From Bdellovibrio sp. NC01 (GTDB lineage: Bacteria > Bdellovibrionota > Bdellovibrionia > Bdellovibrionales > Bdellovibrionaceae): a DNA stretch of 64,000 nucleotides. Positions 35,586-44,509 of this stretch are shown here, piece after piece. Under the pieces are notes generated by a model. It did no database searches. It was not told the DNA's origin and worked only from the letters and a program-made list of their open reading frames with translations. The DNA lies in NCBI RefSeq assembly GCF_006874625.1, contig NZ_CP030034.1:1364001-1428000 (forward strand), read 5' to 3'. Made by a program: the position numbers and the translations under genes. The first letter of the stretch is position 1. Each line of letters starts with the position of its first letter.

Positions 35586-36095
35586 ATGCAAAAGATTGTC
35601 ACAAACTTATGGTTTGATTCAGAGGCCGAGTCGGCTGCGAAATTTTACGTCTCTGTATTTAAGAATTCGAAAATCAAAACCGTGAATCACTACGGCGACG
35701 CGGTCGCGAAAATGGCGGGCCGTTCGGTCGGGCAGGTGATGGTTGTCAGTTTTGAATTGGATGGCCAAGAATATATCGCACTGAATGGCGGCCCGATGTT
35801 TAAATTTAATCACGCGATTTCTTTGATGGTGAAATGTGCTGATCAAAAAGAGATCGATTATTTCTGGGAAAAACTTTCCGAAGGCGGGGAGGAAGAACCC
35901 TGCGGTTGGCTGCGCGATAAATATGGGCTGTCTTGGCAAATCGTGCCCAAACAAATGGATGAGATGATGTCTGATAAAGACTCACGCCGCGCGGATCAGG
36001 TGATGAAGGCAATGGCCAATATGAAGAAACTCGATCTTGAAAAATTAACGGCAGCCTTCAATAGCAAAGGCAGCGATCAAGAAGCGTCGTTATAA
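35586..36095 (+). CDS. VOC superfamily protein, PhnB-like
   Basis: 169-residue PhnB/3-demethylubiquinone methyltransferase-like VOC domain: ITNLWFDSEAESAAKFYVSVF-type start (actual reading TNLWFDSEAE), ELDGQEYIALNGGPMFKFNHAISLMV and GWLRDKYGLSWQIVP. Function in this family is poorly defined; many are in antibiotic resistance or dioxygenase-like roles. The C-terminal helix with ADQVMKAMANMKKLDL is the usual ending. Ribosome site AGGAGA before the ATG. Confidence 0.88.
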   Translation: MQKIVTNLWFDSEAESAAKFYVSVFKNSKIKTVNHYGDAVAKMAGRSVGQVMVVSFELDGQEYIALNGGPMFKFNHAISLMVKCADQKEIDYFWEKLSEGGEEEPCGWLRDKYGLSWQIVPKQMDEMMSDKDSRRADQVMKAMANMKKLDLEKLTAAFNSKGSDQEASL

Positions 36096-36130
36096 AAAAA
36101 TCCCTCTCTTGCTATGGAGAGGGATTTATT
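36096..36130. terminator. Bidirectional terminator
   Basis: Perfect 11-bp arms AAATCCCTCTC / GAGAGGGATTT with an 8-nt loop, between the convergent PhnB-like and double-SRPBCC genes; A-rich on the left and T-rich on the right. Confidence 0.88.
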
Positions 36131-36141
36131 TGGAAGGGTGA

Positions 36142-37095
36142 TTAGCGTTTAGCCAAGTACTCTTCAAGTTTATCGAATGAACCCGTCCAACCTTGAGTCA
36201 TGCCGGCTCTTTCTTTGACGAATGTAGCGATCTCTTCCGCAGAAGCTTTGCCCCACGGTTCCCATGTTACAGTCACGCGTGTTGTCTCTTCGTCTTCGAC
36301 GCTAAACTGCACTGTGGTTAACATGTTTTCAGGCCACGTCGGTGCCATTGGGTGGCGTGAGATGTTTTCATTTTCATCCGCGAATTGTTGCGTGTAAACG
36401 AAGCGACTTGGTTTTGTCACTTCTAAGTACTGTTGCAATCCGTACATTGTAAGTCCTTGGCCATTCGTCATCATGAAGAATGATTTGCCGCCGGGTTTGA
36501 TGTCGACATGAAGGTACTTCATCGTCATACCTGTCGGTGGCAGCCATTTTGCGACGTGCTCTGGATTCGTCCACATATCAAAGACGGTGTTGATGTCAGC
36601 ATTGAACGAACGATTGATAACGAACTTGTCTTTACCAGTCGTATCTTTTTCCAAGAACTCTGCCAAGCGATCCCAAGTGGAATTGCCGCCGGCTTGTTTA
36701 ATGAACACCGCGATTTCGCGAGCGCGTTCTGGACTTTCGAATTTCATCGTCATGTCCATTTTAGTTTTGCCGTTGGTCTCTTTAAAAGTGACCGTCACTT
36801 TGAAGAGAGGTTTTTGAACGTCGTTACCGCCGTGGTCGTAAACCAAGCGCGAATATTTTTCGACCTCATGATACAAAGTTTTATTGGGCCAGTCTGTGCC
36901 ATCGGGCCCGTGCATAGTGTAGTGCCAGATGCCGCCAGGTCTTAGATCTTTACTGTGAGTCGTGATTGTAAAGCCACGCGGGCCCCACCATTTTGCGACT
37001 TGTTTTGGATCCGTCCACGCATCCCAAACAAGTTTCACGGGAGCATCATAAACTCGTGTCAGGTGTAGCTCATCGGAATTATTTTTTGCGCCCAT
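36142..37095 (-). CDS. Tandem double-SRPBCC (AHSA1-like) protein
   Basis: Two SRPBCC domains in one chain (317 residues). Domain 1 (about 8-150) has LTRVYDAPVKLVWDAWTDPKQVAKWWGP; domain 2 (about 158-317) has INRSFNADINTVFDMWTNPEHVAKWLPP. Each carries its own W-T-[DN]-P-[EK]-x-V-A-K-W signature. It overlaps the end of the ArsR gene upstream by 17 bases, so the two are translated together. A dedicated effector of the regulator is likely, but the ligand is unknown. Confidence 0.88.
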   Translation of the reverse strand: MGAKNNSDELHLTRVYDAPVKLVWDAWTDPKQVAKWWGPRGFTITTHSKDLRPGGIWHYTMHGPDGTDWPNKTLYHEVEKYSRLVYDHGGNDVQKPLFKVTVTFKETNGKTKMDMTMKFESPERAREIAVFIKQAGGNSTWDRLAEFLEKDTTGKDKFVINRSFNADINTVFDMWTNPEHVAKWLPPTGMTMKYLHVDIKPGGKSFFMMTNGQGLTMYGLQQYLEVTKPSRFVYTQQFADENENISRHPMAPTWPENMLTTVQFSVEDEETTRVTVTWEPWGKASAEEIATFVKERAGMTQGWTGSFDKLEEYLAKR

Positions 37096-37444
37096 GGCTT
37101 TTTCCTTTCGCTTTCTTTTTAGCGGTTACAGTTTTTAGGTATTCATCCAAACGATCAAAACTTTCTTCCCAAAATTGTCGATAGAAATCCATCCAGTCAG
37201 AAGCCTCTTTCAGGGGAGTGCCATTCAACTTACACGGTCGCCACTGCGCTTCGCGAGATTTCGTAACAAGTCCTGCTTTCTCCAAAACTTTTAAATGTTT
37301 TGTGACAGCAGGCAGACTCATCTCTTTCAAAAAAGGTTCTGCTAATTCCGACACGCTGGTTTCGCCCTTTGAAAGGCGCGCCAGAATCGCTCGGCGAGTT
37401 GGGTCTGCAAGGGCTGAGAAAGTTTGGCTGAGATGGTCTTGCAT
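37079..37444 (-). CDS. ArsR-family transcriptional regulator
   Basis: Winged-helix repressor of 121 residues: FSALADPTRRAILARL, LAEPFLKEMSLPAVTKHLKVLEKAGLV (recognition helix) and SREAQWRPCKL wing. The metal-binding ELCVC site of ArsR/SmtB is absent, so the signal is not the classical one. This SdpR/PadR-like subgroup is usually next to SRPBCC genes. C-terminal lysine/arginine-rich tail (KKKAKGKSHGRKK). Probably represses its own operon through the dyad just upstream. Confidence 0.9.
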   Translation of the reverse strand: MQDHLSQTFSALADPTRRAILARLSKGETSVSELAEPFLKEMSLPAVTKHLKVLEKAGLVTKSREAQWRPCKLNGTPLKEASDWMDFYRQFWEESFDRLDEYLKTVTAKKKAKGKSHGRKK

Positions 37445-37446
37445 GT

Positions 37447-37478
37447 TTAACCTCTTAGTTAATTAACTTAATGGTTAA
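37447..37478 (-). promoter_or_regulatory. Symmetric 32-bp dyad at the ArsR start (candidate operator)
   Basis: Outer arms TTAACC and GGTTAA flank a perfect central 12-bp palindrome AGTTAATTAACT, with four bases (TCTT and TAAT) on each side. The whole is centred on one axis. It sits 3 bases upstream of the ArsR ATG, where an autorepressor would block transcription. Confidence 0.6.
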
Positions 37479-37559
37479 ATAATAGGCCTTTTTTTACGGT
37501 TCGTCAAGAGGGGGTAAGTGGTTGGTTCTTGGTGGTTTTTTAAAAGAGTTGGTTTGGTG

Positions 37560-37666
37560 CGGAGTTGATTGGGGCTCGGGCCGTCCGGGCCCTCGGGGCT
37601 TTGCCCTGCCTTCGGCACCCTCGGGGGCGCATCGTGCGCCGCCGATGAACCCCTGTTGTCGGCGGT
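37560..37666. repeat. Palindromic GC-rich island C
   Basis: In a G/T-rich, gene-free stretch between the ArsR operator and the tRNA terminator. Perfect hairpins include GGCGCA-TCG-TGCGCC (37626-37640) and CCGCCGA / TCGGCGG (37639-37645 and 37659-37665), with several GGGCC/GGCCC words nearby. A frame of 63 codons here is low-complexity and not called. Architecture recalls the islands at 7028-7151 and 47290-47387. Confidence 0.5.
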
Positions 37667-37748
37667 TCTTTGATTTTTGTTGTGCGTGGTTTTGTTTTTC
37701 GCCGACCTTTTGAGTTCTAATCTCCTTGGGGCGGCAGACTGTGTGTAA

Positions 37749-37787
37749 AATAAAAAACCCGAATCTTTCGATTCGGGTTTTTTATTT
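37749..37787 (-). terminator. Terminator after the tRNA genes
   Basis: AACCCGAATC-TTTC-GATTCGGGTT with A-run and T-run on opposite sides. It lies directly downstream of tRNA-Glu on the minus strand. Confidence 0.88.
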
Positions 37788-37800
37788 TAGATACAAAATT

Positions 37801-37876
37801 TGGCGTTCCCAAGGGGATTTGAACCCCTGTATCCTCCGTGAAAGGGAGGTGTCCTAGGCCCCTAGACGATGGGAAC
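37801..37876 (-). tRNA. tRNA-Glu (TTC)
   Basis: Full cloverleaf of 76 nt with encoded CCA. Acceptor GTTCCCA...TGGGAAC, T-loop GGTTCAAATCC, anticodon loop CTTTCAC giving TTC. Lies 28 bases downstream of tRNA-Lys in the same direction. Confidence 0.95.
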
Positions 37877-37904
37877 GTACTAGGAAAATCAAGCGAACTA
37901 AAAA

Positions 37905-37980
37905 TGGTGGCTCGCGATGGATTCGAACCATCGACCCCTTCATTAAAAGTGAAGTGCTCTACCAGCTGAGCTAGCGAACC
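37905..37980 (-). tRNA. tRNA-Lys (TTT)
   Basis: 76-nt cloverleaf with encoded CCA. Acceptor GGTTCGC with GCGAGCC (one wobble), D-arm AGCTCAGCTGGTAGAGCA, T-loop GGTTCGAATCC, anticodon loop CTTTTAA giving TTT. First of the two-tRNA unit. Confidence 0.95.
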
Positions 37981-38174
37981 ACTGTCCGTTTGAGGAAGTG
38001 CTAATTTGTTCTAAGAGGGTCTTAATGTCAATACACTTTCTTGCAGTTTTTTAAAAAAATTCTGAAGTTTTTTGGGGTGCGGCGAAGCTTTGCATAATTG
38101 CTCAGCAGGTTTTGCGAGAAAGTCTTAAGTCTCCGCAAAATTGCATACTTAGCGTGCAAAATCGCAAATGTTTT

Positions 38175-39047
38175 CTAAGAAAATCTTTCAATATACTGAC
38201 AGCGCTGACAAAGGCCCTCCATCAGCTTTCTGCGGCGGAAGCCTTCAAGGATGTCGCGAGAGCGCGAAGAATCTAAAATCTCCGAAATATCTGTCGCAGA
38301 AATATTTCCTAAAGGAATCGCACCTTCTTTATCAAGGCAGCACGGCACGACGGTGCCATCAACCAAAATTCCGAAGTGTGAAGACAGTCCGTAGCAAGTT
38401 CCTTTTGTTCCTAAAACGGGAAGGTCCATCGACGGCCAAATGAATTCCGTATCGAAGTGAAGATACAGGCGATTCTTCAGGTGAATGCTTTTTTTAAGAC
38501 GCACATCAATTTTGTCTTCGACGTTCACTTGAAAGCGTTCGCAGATTCGTTTCAGAATGTCGCGATTGCGATCCGTCCCACCACGAACATCTTGTAAGTT
38601 CCAAAGACGATAGTTGATGTAAAGATCAGGGCGCTCGCTCATCGCGCGTTCGGTGTAAGCGAAAATTTTCTCAAGATAAGTTGTCGGATCACGATCAGGA
38701 TAATTGTCGTTGAAACTGTGCAAAGAAAAATTCACCTGACGAAATGCAGGGTTCAATAATAACTCAGCCTGCTTTTCGCGAAGAAGCACGCCATTAGAAA
38801 CCAGGAAAATTTTAACGTCATGTTTTTCGCAGATCTGCACGAAATCCGCTAACTGCGGGTGAACCAGGGGATCACCCATCAAATGAAAACAAACTTGTTC
38901 TGTCAGGGGCGCTACTTGCTGAATGATTCGTTCAAAAAGATCAACAGGCATCGTTTTCTTAGCACGAATGACCTCAGGACAAAAGCTGCACTGAAGATTG
39001 CAGATATTGCTGATTTCGATATTGATCTTTTGAAAGCGTTTACTCAT
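38175..39047 (-). CDS. Radical SAM / SPASM-type protein
   Basis: Radical SAM enzyme of 290 residues. The SAM cluster motif CNLQCSFC (CxxxCxxC) is at about residues 16-23, followed by FHLMGDPLVHPQ and IFLVSNGVLL. The C-terminal part has SPASM-like cysteines: TCYGLSSHFGILVDGTVVPCCLD and LCQRCQY. SPASM proteins often modify peptides or tRNA-linked targets. No precursor peptide, partner or maturase gene is visible nearby, so function is unassigned. Confidence 0.9.
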   Translation of the reverse strand: MSKRFQKINIEISNICNLQCSFCPEVIRAKKTMPVDLFERIIQQVAPLTEQVCFHLMGDPLVHPQLADFVQICEKHDVKIFLVSNGVLLREKQAELLLNPAFRQVNFSLHSFNDNYPDRDPTTYLEKIFAYTERAMSERPDLYINYRLWNLQDVRGGTDRNRDILKRICERFQVNVEDKIDVRLKKSIHLKNRLYLHFDTEFIWPSMDLPVLGTKGTCYGLSSHFGILVDGTVVPCCLDKEGAIPLGNISATDISEILDSSRSRDILEGFRRRKLMEGLCQRCQYIERFS

Positions 39048-39113
39048 TAACCAGAATCTACCATCTTGCTAACGAGCCGACACTCTTTTTATAGTTCTGA
39101 TCGCGATTTGGAA

Positions 39114-40019
39114 TTAATGACTCGATAACAGTTCGAATATAACACCACTTCCAGCCAAAACCCCGCTCGCACAAGAAAGTAGAACAGACTGAGCCATAGC
39201 CACGGAATCTCCACAAGCATAAACACCACGGACAGTCGTGCCCCCGCGCTCATTGATTTTATAAAGACCAAACTCATTCACCTCGCATCCAAGCTTTTCA
39301 CCCAGCGAGGACTTCTGAATAAACGGGAATTCTGCCGCATAAAAAAGATAATCCCGATCTATAGATGTCCCATTCTCTAACACGACCGCTTGGAGTCGTT
39401 CGTCAGAGTACGTAAAAGAAGAAATTTTTTGCTGTATTACAGTAATATTTTTGCGCGCCAATACCTCCAATTGCTCAGAGGAAAACGGATGACCACCGTC
39501 CGTGAAGACCACAAGATTAGACGCCAAGCTTTCAATCAATGGCAAGGAGTGAAACGCGAAGCCATTTTTTACAAGCATGCCTAAGCGTGAGCCGCGAATT
39601 TCGTAGCCGTGACAAAACGGGCAGTGGAAAATCGCTTTGCCCCAAAGTTCTTGAAAACCTGAAATTGGAAGCATGCGATCTTTAACTCCATAAGCAAGAA
39701 TGATTTTCTTCACAACAACCGAAGTGCCCGAAGAAAGTTCGGCACGAAAACCATCCGTCAGTTTCTCAATGTATGAGACAGTGCCGTGAAAAGGGGAGAT
39801 AGAGGGATACTTTTCCAGATCCTTTCTGGCCAAGCGGCGCCATTCAGCGGGATGAATGCCGTCATGAGAAGGGAAGTTGTTTACGTGCGCTGACGGCAGA
39901 TTGCGTGGATGGTTATCATCGCAAAGAAGTGCCGTGCGGTGGATTCGTCCCAACGTTAGAGCAGCAGTTAAGCCTCCAGGGCCGCCGCCTACAATTAAAA
40001 CCTCATAATCGAATTTCAT
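39114..40019 (-). CDS. Thioredoxin reductase-like FAD oxidoreductase
   Basis: 301-residue FAD/NAD(P) disulfide oxidoreductase. FAD site VLIVGGGPGGLTAALTLGR and GVYACGDSVAM at the C-terminus. The active disulfide is CPFC in IFHCPFCHGYEIRG. That C-x-x-C-H-G-Y-E form is that of the GliT/HlmI-like and related thiol oxidases, and not the CATC of housekeeping thioredoxin reductase. It may oxidise or reduce a small dithiol. Divergent from a LysR regulator, its likely controller. Confidence 0.86.
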   Translation of the reverse strand: MKFDYEVLIVGGGPGGLTAALTLGRIHRTALLCDDNHPRNLPSAHVNNFPSHDGIHPAEWRRLARKDLEKYPSISPFHGTVSYIEKLTDGFRAELSSGTSVVVKKIILAYGVKDRMLPISGFQELWGKAIFHCPFCHGYEIRGSRLGMLVKNGFAFHSLPLIESLASNLVVFTDGGHPFSSEQLEVLARKNITVIQQKISSFTYSDERLQAVVLENGTSIDRDYLFYAAEFPFIQKSSLGEKLGCEVNEFGLYKINERGGTTVRGVYACGDSVAMAQSVLLSCASGVLAGSGVIFELLSSH

Positions 40020-40108
40020 ATTAAAGCTCCTTTTTAACGACTTCAGACTCGGTTTAAGAATATCACCTGGCTCTGCAGACGATAATTCCCCAGTTTATTG
40101 ACTAATTG

Positions 40109-40123
40109 ATACTTTTTAGGTAT
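40109..40123 (+). promoter_or_regulatory. LysR-type binding site (T-N11-A)
   Basis: ATAC-N7-GTAT, an interrupted palindrome containing T-N11-A, in the 113-base gap between the divergent LysR and TrxR-like genes, ten bases before the LysR ATG. Position fits autorepression. Confidence 0.5.
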
Positions 40124-40132
40124 TAATAGATT

Positions 40133-41056
40133 ATGGACTTTGGAAAGCTAAAAGCCTTTATCGTCGTGGCCGAAGAACTGAACTTCCGCAAAAGTGCAGA
40201 AATTCTGGGAATGTCTCAACCACCACTCACTCGTCTTATTTCATCTCTTGAAAAAGAATTGGGAACAAAGCTCTTTGAGCGCACCACGCGTTCTGTACAA
40301 CTGACGGGTGCTGGCGTTCTACTTTTGAAGGAGGCTCGAGAAATTGCTGGGGCCTTATCGCGAATAGAAACAGAAGTTCGTGCCGCGGGCAGGATGAAGG
40401 CGGGCACTTTAAAAATCGGTTTTTCCAGAACCGCATTTATGGCTCGTTTTCCAGATCTGATTGAAGAGTTTCAACGACGTTGTCCAAAAATAAAATTGGA
40501 ATTGCAGGAGGTTTCCAGTCAAGACCTACTTAAAAAAGTCGAAGCCGGTCGCTATGACGTGGGCTTTGTCGAAGCGGTGACTTCTTTCCCGGGGCTTGCA
40601 AATCAAGAGGTGTTGCAAGAAAACTTAGGTGTACTTTTGCCTCTAAAACATCCACTCGCTAAGAAAAAAGAAATTCACCTGCACGAACTTAAAAATGAAA
40701 CGATTATTCTGCATCATCGTAAAGAGGCCGAAGAGTTTCATGATCGCATTTCACATCTCATGAAGGGGATTGCGAAAAGTCCTAAAATATACATTAAAGC
40801 AGAAGGTGAGAGTTGTCCGATTTTAGTGGCGATGGGTAAAGGTGTGTCGCTGACGATTGCGAACGCAACGAATTTTGCACCGGAACACACGCGTTTTGTG
40901 CCGATTAAAGATATGTTCATGCCAGTGCATGTATTTTGGCGCCCCGGAGCAGAAGATGCCTCTTTAAAAACTTTTATCAGCTTCATCGCAGAAAAAGAAG
41001 CCGTCTTGACGAAAAATACGCAATGTCTTTACCTGGCAAGCGATAAATCACACTAG
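40133..41056 (+). CDS. LysR-family transcriptional regulator
   Basis: 307-residue regulator: N-terminal helix-turn-helix LNFRKSAEILGMSQPPLTRLISSLEKELGTKLFERTTRSVQLT-type core, and a LysR substrate-binding domain from about residue 90. Resembles the CatR/BenM-type group. Transcribed divergently from the TrxR-like gene, the probable target. Its stop codon shares CTAG with the stop of a decayed gene on the other strand. Confidence 0.9.
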   Translation: MDFGKLKAFIVVAEELNFRKSAEILGMSQPPLTRLISSLEKELGTKLFERTTRSVQLTGAGVLLLKEAREIAGALSRIETEVRAAGRMKAGTLKIGFSRTAFMARFPDLIEEFQRRCPKIKLELQEVSSQDLLKKVEAGRYDVGFVEAVTSFPGLANQEVLQENLGVLLPLKHPLAKKKEIHLHELKNETIILHHRKEAEEFHDRISHLMKGIAKSPKIYIKAEGESCPILVAMGKGVSLTIANATNFAPEHTRFVPIKDMFMPVHVFWRPGAEDASLKTFISFIAEKEAVLTKNTQCLYLASDKSH

Positions 41057-41244
41057 CCGTAAAGCTGCGCCGGAGAAACGCCGCAATCCATTTTCTTGAA
41101 AAAAATAAAACTCCCTTCGCCCAAACTTAGGGCTCCAGAGAAGCGTTTATCAAAACGCATGCGCATAGCGCCCACTTCTTGGGACACTTCATCGGATTGT
41201 AACGGAGAGCTTTAAACTTCAAAAGGACCTTTAATAGTTTTCAT
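41053..41244 (-). pseudogene. Chimeric remnant: DUF3224 gene start fused to deaminase gene end
   Basis: 64 codons on the minus strand. Codons 1-37 match the start of the intact DUF3224 gene (MKTIKG.FEV..., then DEVSQ..GAMRMRFDK.FSG), but codon 11 is a TAA stop. Codons from about 42 match the end of the intact deaminase (FI.F.K.DCG.S..Q.YG). The two intact genes sit in this order in an operon at 43029-42200. So the operon was duplicated and an internal deletion joined the first part of gene 1 to the last part of gene 2. Confidence 0.75.
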
Positions 41245-41274
41245 AATTAAAGAATATAAAAGTTTTAGAACAAG

Positions 41275-41306
41275 AAAAGAAAATGCGCACGATGAAAGTG
41301 CGCATC
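41275..41306 (-). terminator. Intrinsic terminator after the beta-barrel gene
   Basis: ATGCGCAC-N7-GTGCGCAT perfect 8-bp arms; on the minus strand followed by TTTTCTTTTC. Confidence 0.8.
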
Positions 41307-41324
41307 GAATTAAATCAGCGAAAA

Positions 41325-41999
41325 CTATTTCGTGAAACCTTTTACACCATCAAACAACAGACCGATGGTCACATAGCCGCCACTTAAATCTAATTCATCA
41401 ATTCTGCTATCCACATTGCCTGAACGTTTGAAGCTGCTGGCTTTGTTGTATTCATATCCAGCTTCGACGACGAAGAAGAACTGCTTATAACCGACCGCTG
41501 CGGATACGCCCGCTGCCGCATACGGTGATGCCGCCCAGCCATCGCCAGCACTGGCTTTCAATTCACCATCTTGTGATGCGGTTTTAACTTTGAAAGTCGT
41601 GTTTGTCCCACCAACGCCAACAAATGCGTCTGCTAGGAACGTATCACTTTTTACGAAAGGAGTGCGCGCCACTAACAACAACGCATCTTGATCCACTTGT
41701 TGAATATAATCTGTCGCTTCATTCGAAGGATTCTCATCCAATGAGACGATACGTTTCGAATAGCGAACACCGACATTCAAATGCGACATCAATGGATAAG
41801 TAATCTCTAGACCCAGCTGAGTTGATTTGTCGATTTTTTGCAGACCTTGCGCTTCAGTCACGTCATTAACATTTTTAGGATCGACGGACGTCACACCGAC
41901 AAACAAGCGTGCTTGTACGGGGAATTCAGCAGCATAAAGTTTAGAAGAAAAGACAGTCGTAAGTGCCAGCGAACCAAGTAACAGAATTTTTTTTGTCAT
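41325..41999 (-). CDS. Outer membrane beta-barrel protein
   Basis: 224-residue exported protein with signal peptide MTKKILLLGSLALTTVFSSKLYA. The mature sequence alternates short amphipathic strands (LFVGVTSVD, LGLEITYPLMSHLNVGVRYSKR, AYVGVG-like) typical of small OmpA/OmpW-type barrels. Start is the ATG preceded by AAGGAATCCTCT; the longer frame adds 12 residues. Function unknown. Confidence 0.75.
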   Translation of the reverse strand: MTKKILLLGSLALTTVFSSKLYAAEFPVQARLFVGVTSVDPKNVNDVTEAQGLQKIDKSTQLGLEITYPLMSHLNVGVRYSKRIVSLDENPSNEATDYIQQVDQDALLLVARTPFVKSDTFLADAFVGVGGTNTTFKVKTASQDGELKASAGDGWAASPYAAAGVSAAVGYKQFFFVVEAGYEYNKASSFKRSGNVDSRIDELDLSGGYVTIGLLFDGVKGFTK

Positions 42000-42113
42000 A
42001 GAGGATTCCTTCTGACTTAGTTTTTCAAACGACATTGATATTCAGCAAGTCTAAACAAAATGTCCGGGACCATTTTTAATGAAGTCCCATTTAAAAATTC
42101 GAGGAATCCCTAG

Positions 42114-42145
42114 AATTAAAAAGCCCCTGCGAATGCAGAGGCCTT
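42114..42145 (-). terminator. Intrinsic terminator after the deaminase operon
   Basis: AAGGCCTCTGC-ATTC-GCAGGGGCTT followed on the minus strand by TTTTTAATT. Confidence 0.85.
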
Positions 42146-42199
42146 AATATTGATAAAGTATTTTAAGTTTGCGCGACTAGCGCCTAGGTCAAAAGGTCG

Positions 42200-42634
42200 T
42201 TACCCATAGACTTGCGAAGCCGAATAGCCGCAATCAACTTTTCTGAAAGGAATAAATTCAACCTCTGAAATATGAAGCTTCGAATAAACGACAGCACTAG
42301 AAAATCCAAACGGCTCGGCATCCGCATTAGCGAATGCAAACACGGCTTCAGAAACTCCAGTAAAAGCCATCGCGGCTAAACACATCGGGCAAGGTTGGCC
42401 GCTTGCGTAAATCGTACAGCCACGCAAATCAAGATTGCGCGTGCTCATGGTTGCCGACCGAATCGCTTCCATCTCTGCATGGGAAGAGGGATCAAACGTT
42501 GTCAGAATGTTATTCACGCCTTTAGCGATGATCTGTCCGTCTTTAACCAGCAGTGCGCCAAAAGGTCTTCCGCCTTTTTTGCGATTTTCGATCGCTAATT
42601 CGACAGCTTGCTTTAAAAAATCTTTTTCGCTCAT
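42200..42634 (-). CDS. Cytidine/guanine-type nucleoside deaminase
   Basis: Zinc-dependent deaminase of the CDA/GuaD fold, 144 residues. Zinc and catalytic residues in HAEMEAI (His and Glu) and PCPMC (two Cys); RPFGALLV at the substrate loop. Close to guanine deaminase and TadA-like proteins; substrate not fixed. Its start overlaps the stop of the upstream DUF3224 gene (ATGA). Confidence 0.92.
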   Translation of the reverse strand: MSEKDFLKQAVELAIENRKKGGRPFGALLVKDGQIIAKGVNNILTTFDPSSHAEMEAIRSATMSTRNLDLRGCTIYASGQPCPMCLAAMAFTGVSEAVFAFANADAEPFGFSSAVVYSKLHISEVEFIPFRKVDCGYSASQVYG

Positions 42635-43029
42635 AAAATTCCCGACTCAATAGAATAATTGAAAGTATAAAAGTGCTGACCGTTGACGATCTCGATAGTC
42701 ATTTCACCTTTCAAGTTCGTCAGTTCACCGTTGCCAGTTCCCGGAATCACTTCAATTGTTTGTTTCTGTGCCCCTGCATCCATCGTGCAGCTGTGCTGAA
42801 AACAAAATGAACCAGATCTGCCTTCAATGCTGCCAGTGATTTTTTCGATGGCGACATAGCCGCCTGAAGAACCGTTTAAAATTCCCATCATCGATACAAC
42901 ACCCGTTGCTGCAAAGGGGCCTGAGAATGTTTTATCAAAACGCATGCGCATAGCACCTGTCGCTTGGGAAACTTCGTCAGCTGGCAGGGGAGTGCTTTTA
43001 ACTTCGAAAGAACCTTTAATTGTTTTCAT
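42631..43029 (-). CDS. DUF3224-family protein
   Basis: 132-residue protein with the DUF3224 beta-barrel signature GSIEGRSGSFCFQHSCTMDAGAQ and IEVIPGTGNGELTNLKG. Function of the family unknown. Start set at MKTIKG; the longer frame adds 11 residues without support. Operon with the deaminase through an ATGA overlap. Confidence 0.88.
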   Translation of the reverse strand: MKTIKGSFEVKSTPLPADEVSQATGAMRMRFDKTFSGPFAATGVVSMMGILNGSSGGYVAIEKITGSIEGRSGSFCFQHSCTMDAGAQKQTIEVIPGTGNGELTNLKGEMTIEIVNGQHFYTFNYSIESGIL

Positions 43030-43064
43030 AACCACAAGCCTAACAGAAACTTCAGATAACAAGG

Positions 43065-43099
43065 ATAAAAAAAAGCCCCGGCATTTCTGCAGGGGCTTT
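43065..43099 (-). terminator. Intrinsic terminator after purA
   Basis: AAAGCCCC / GGGGCTTT stem with GC pairs inside, followed on the minus strand by a T-run of eight. Confidence 0.88.
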
Positions 43100-43123
43100 G
43101 TAAGTTTTAAATAGGAGTCGATG

Positions 43124-44509
<1,386 letters not shown>

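Noticed and set aside
37522-37713. 63-codon frame over palindromic island C
   Set aside because: Gly/Pro/Ala low-complexity product from G-rich palindromic DNA, no ribosome site.
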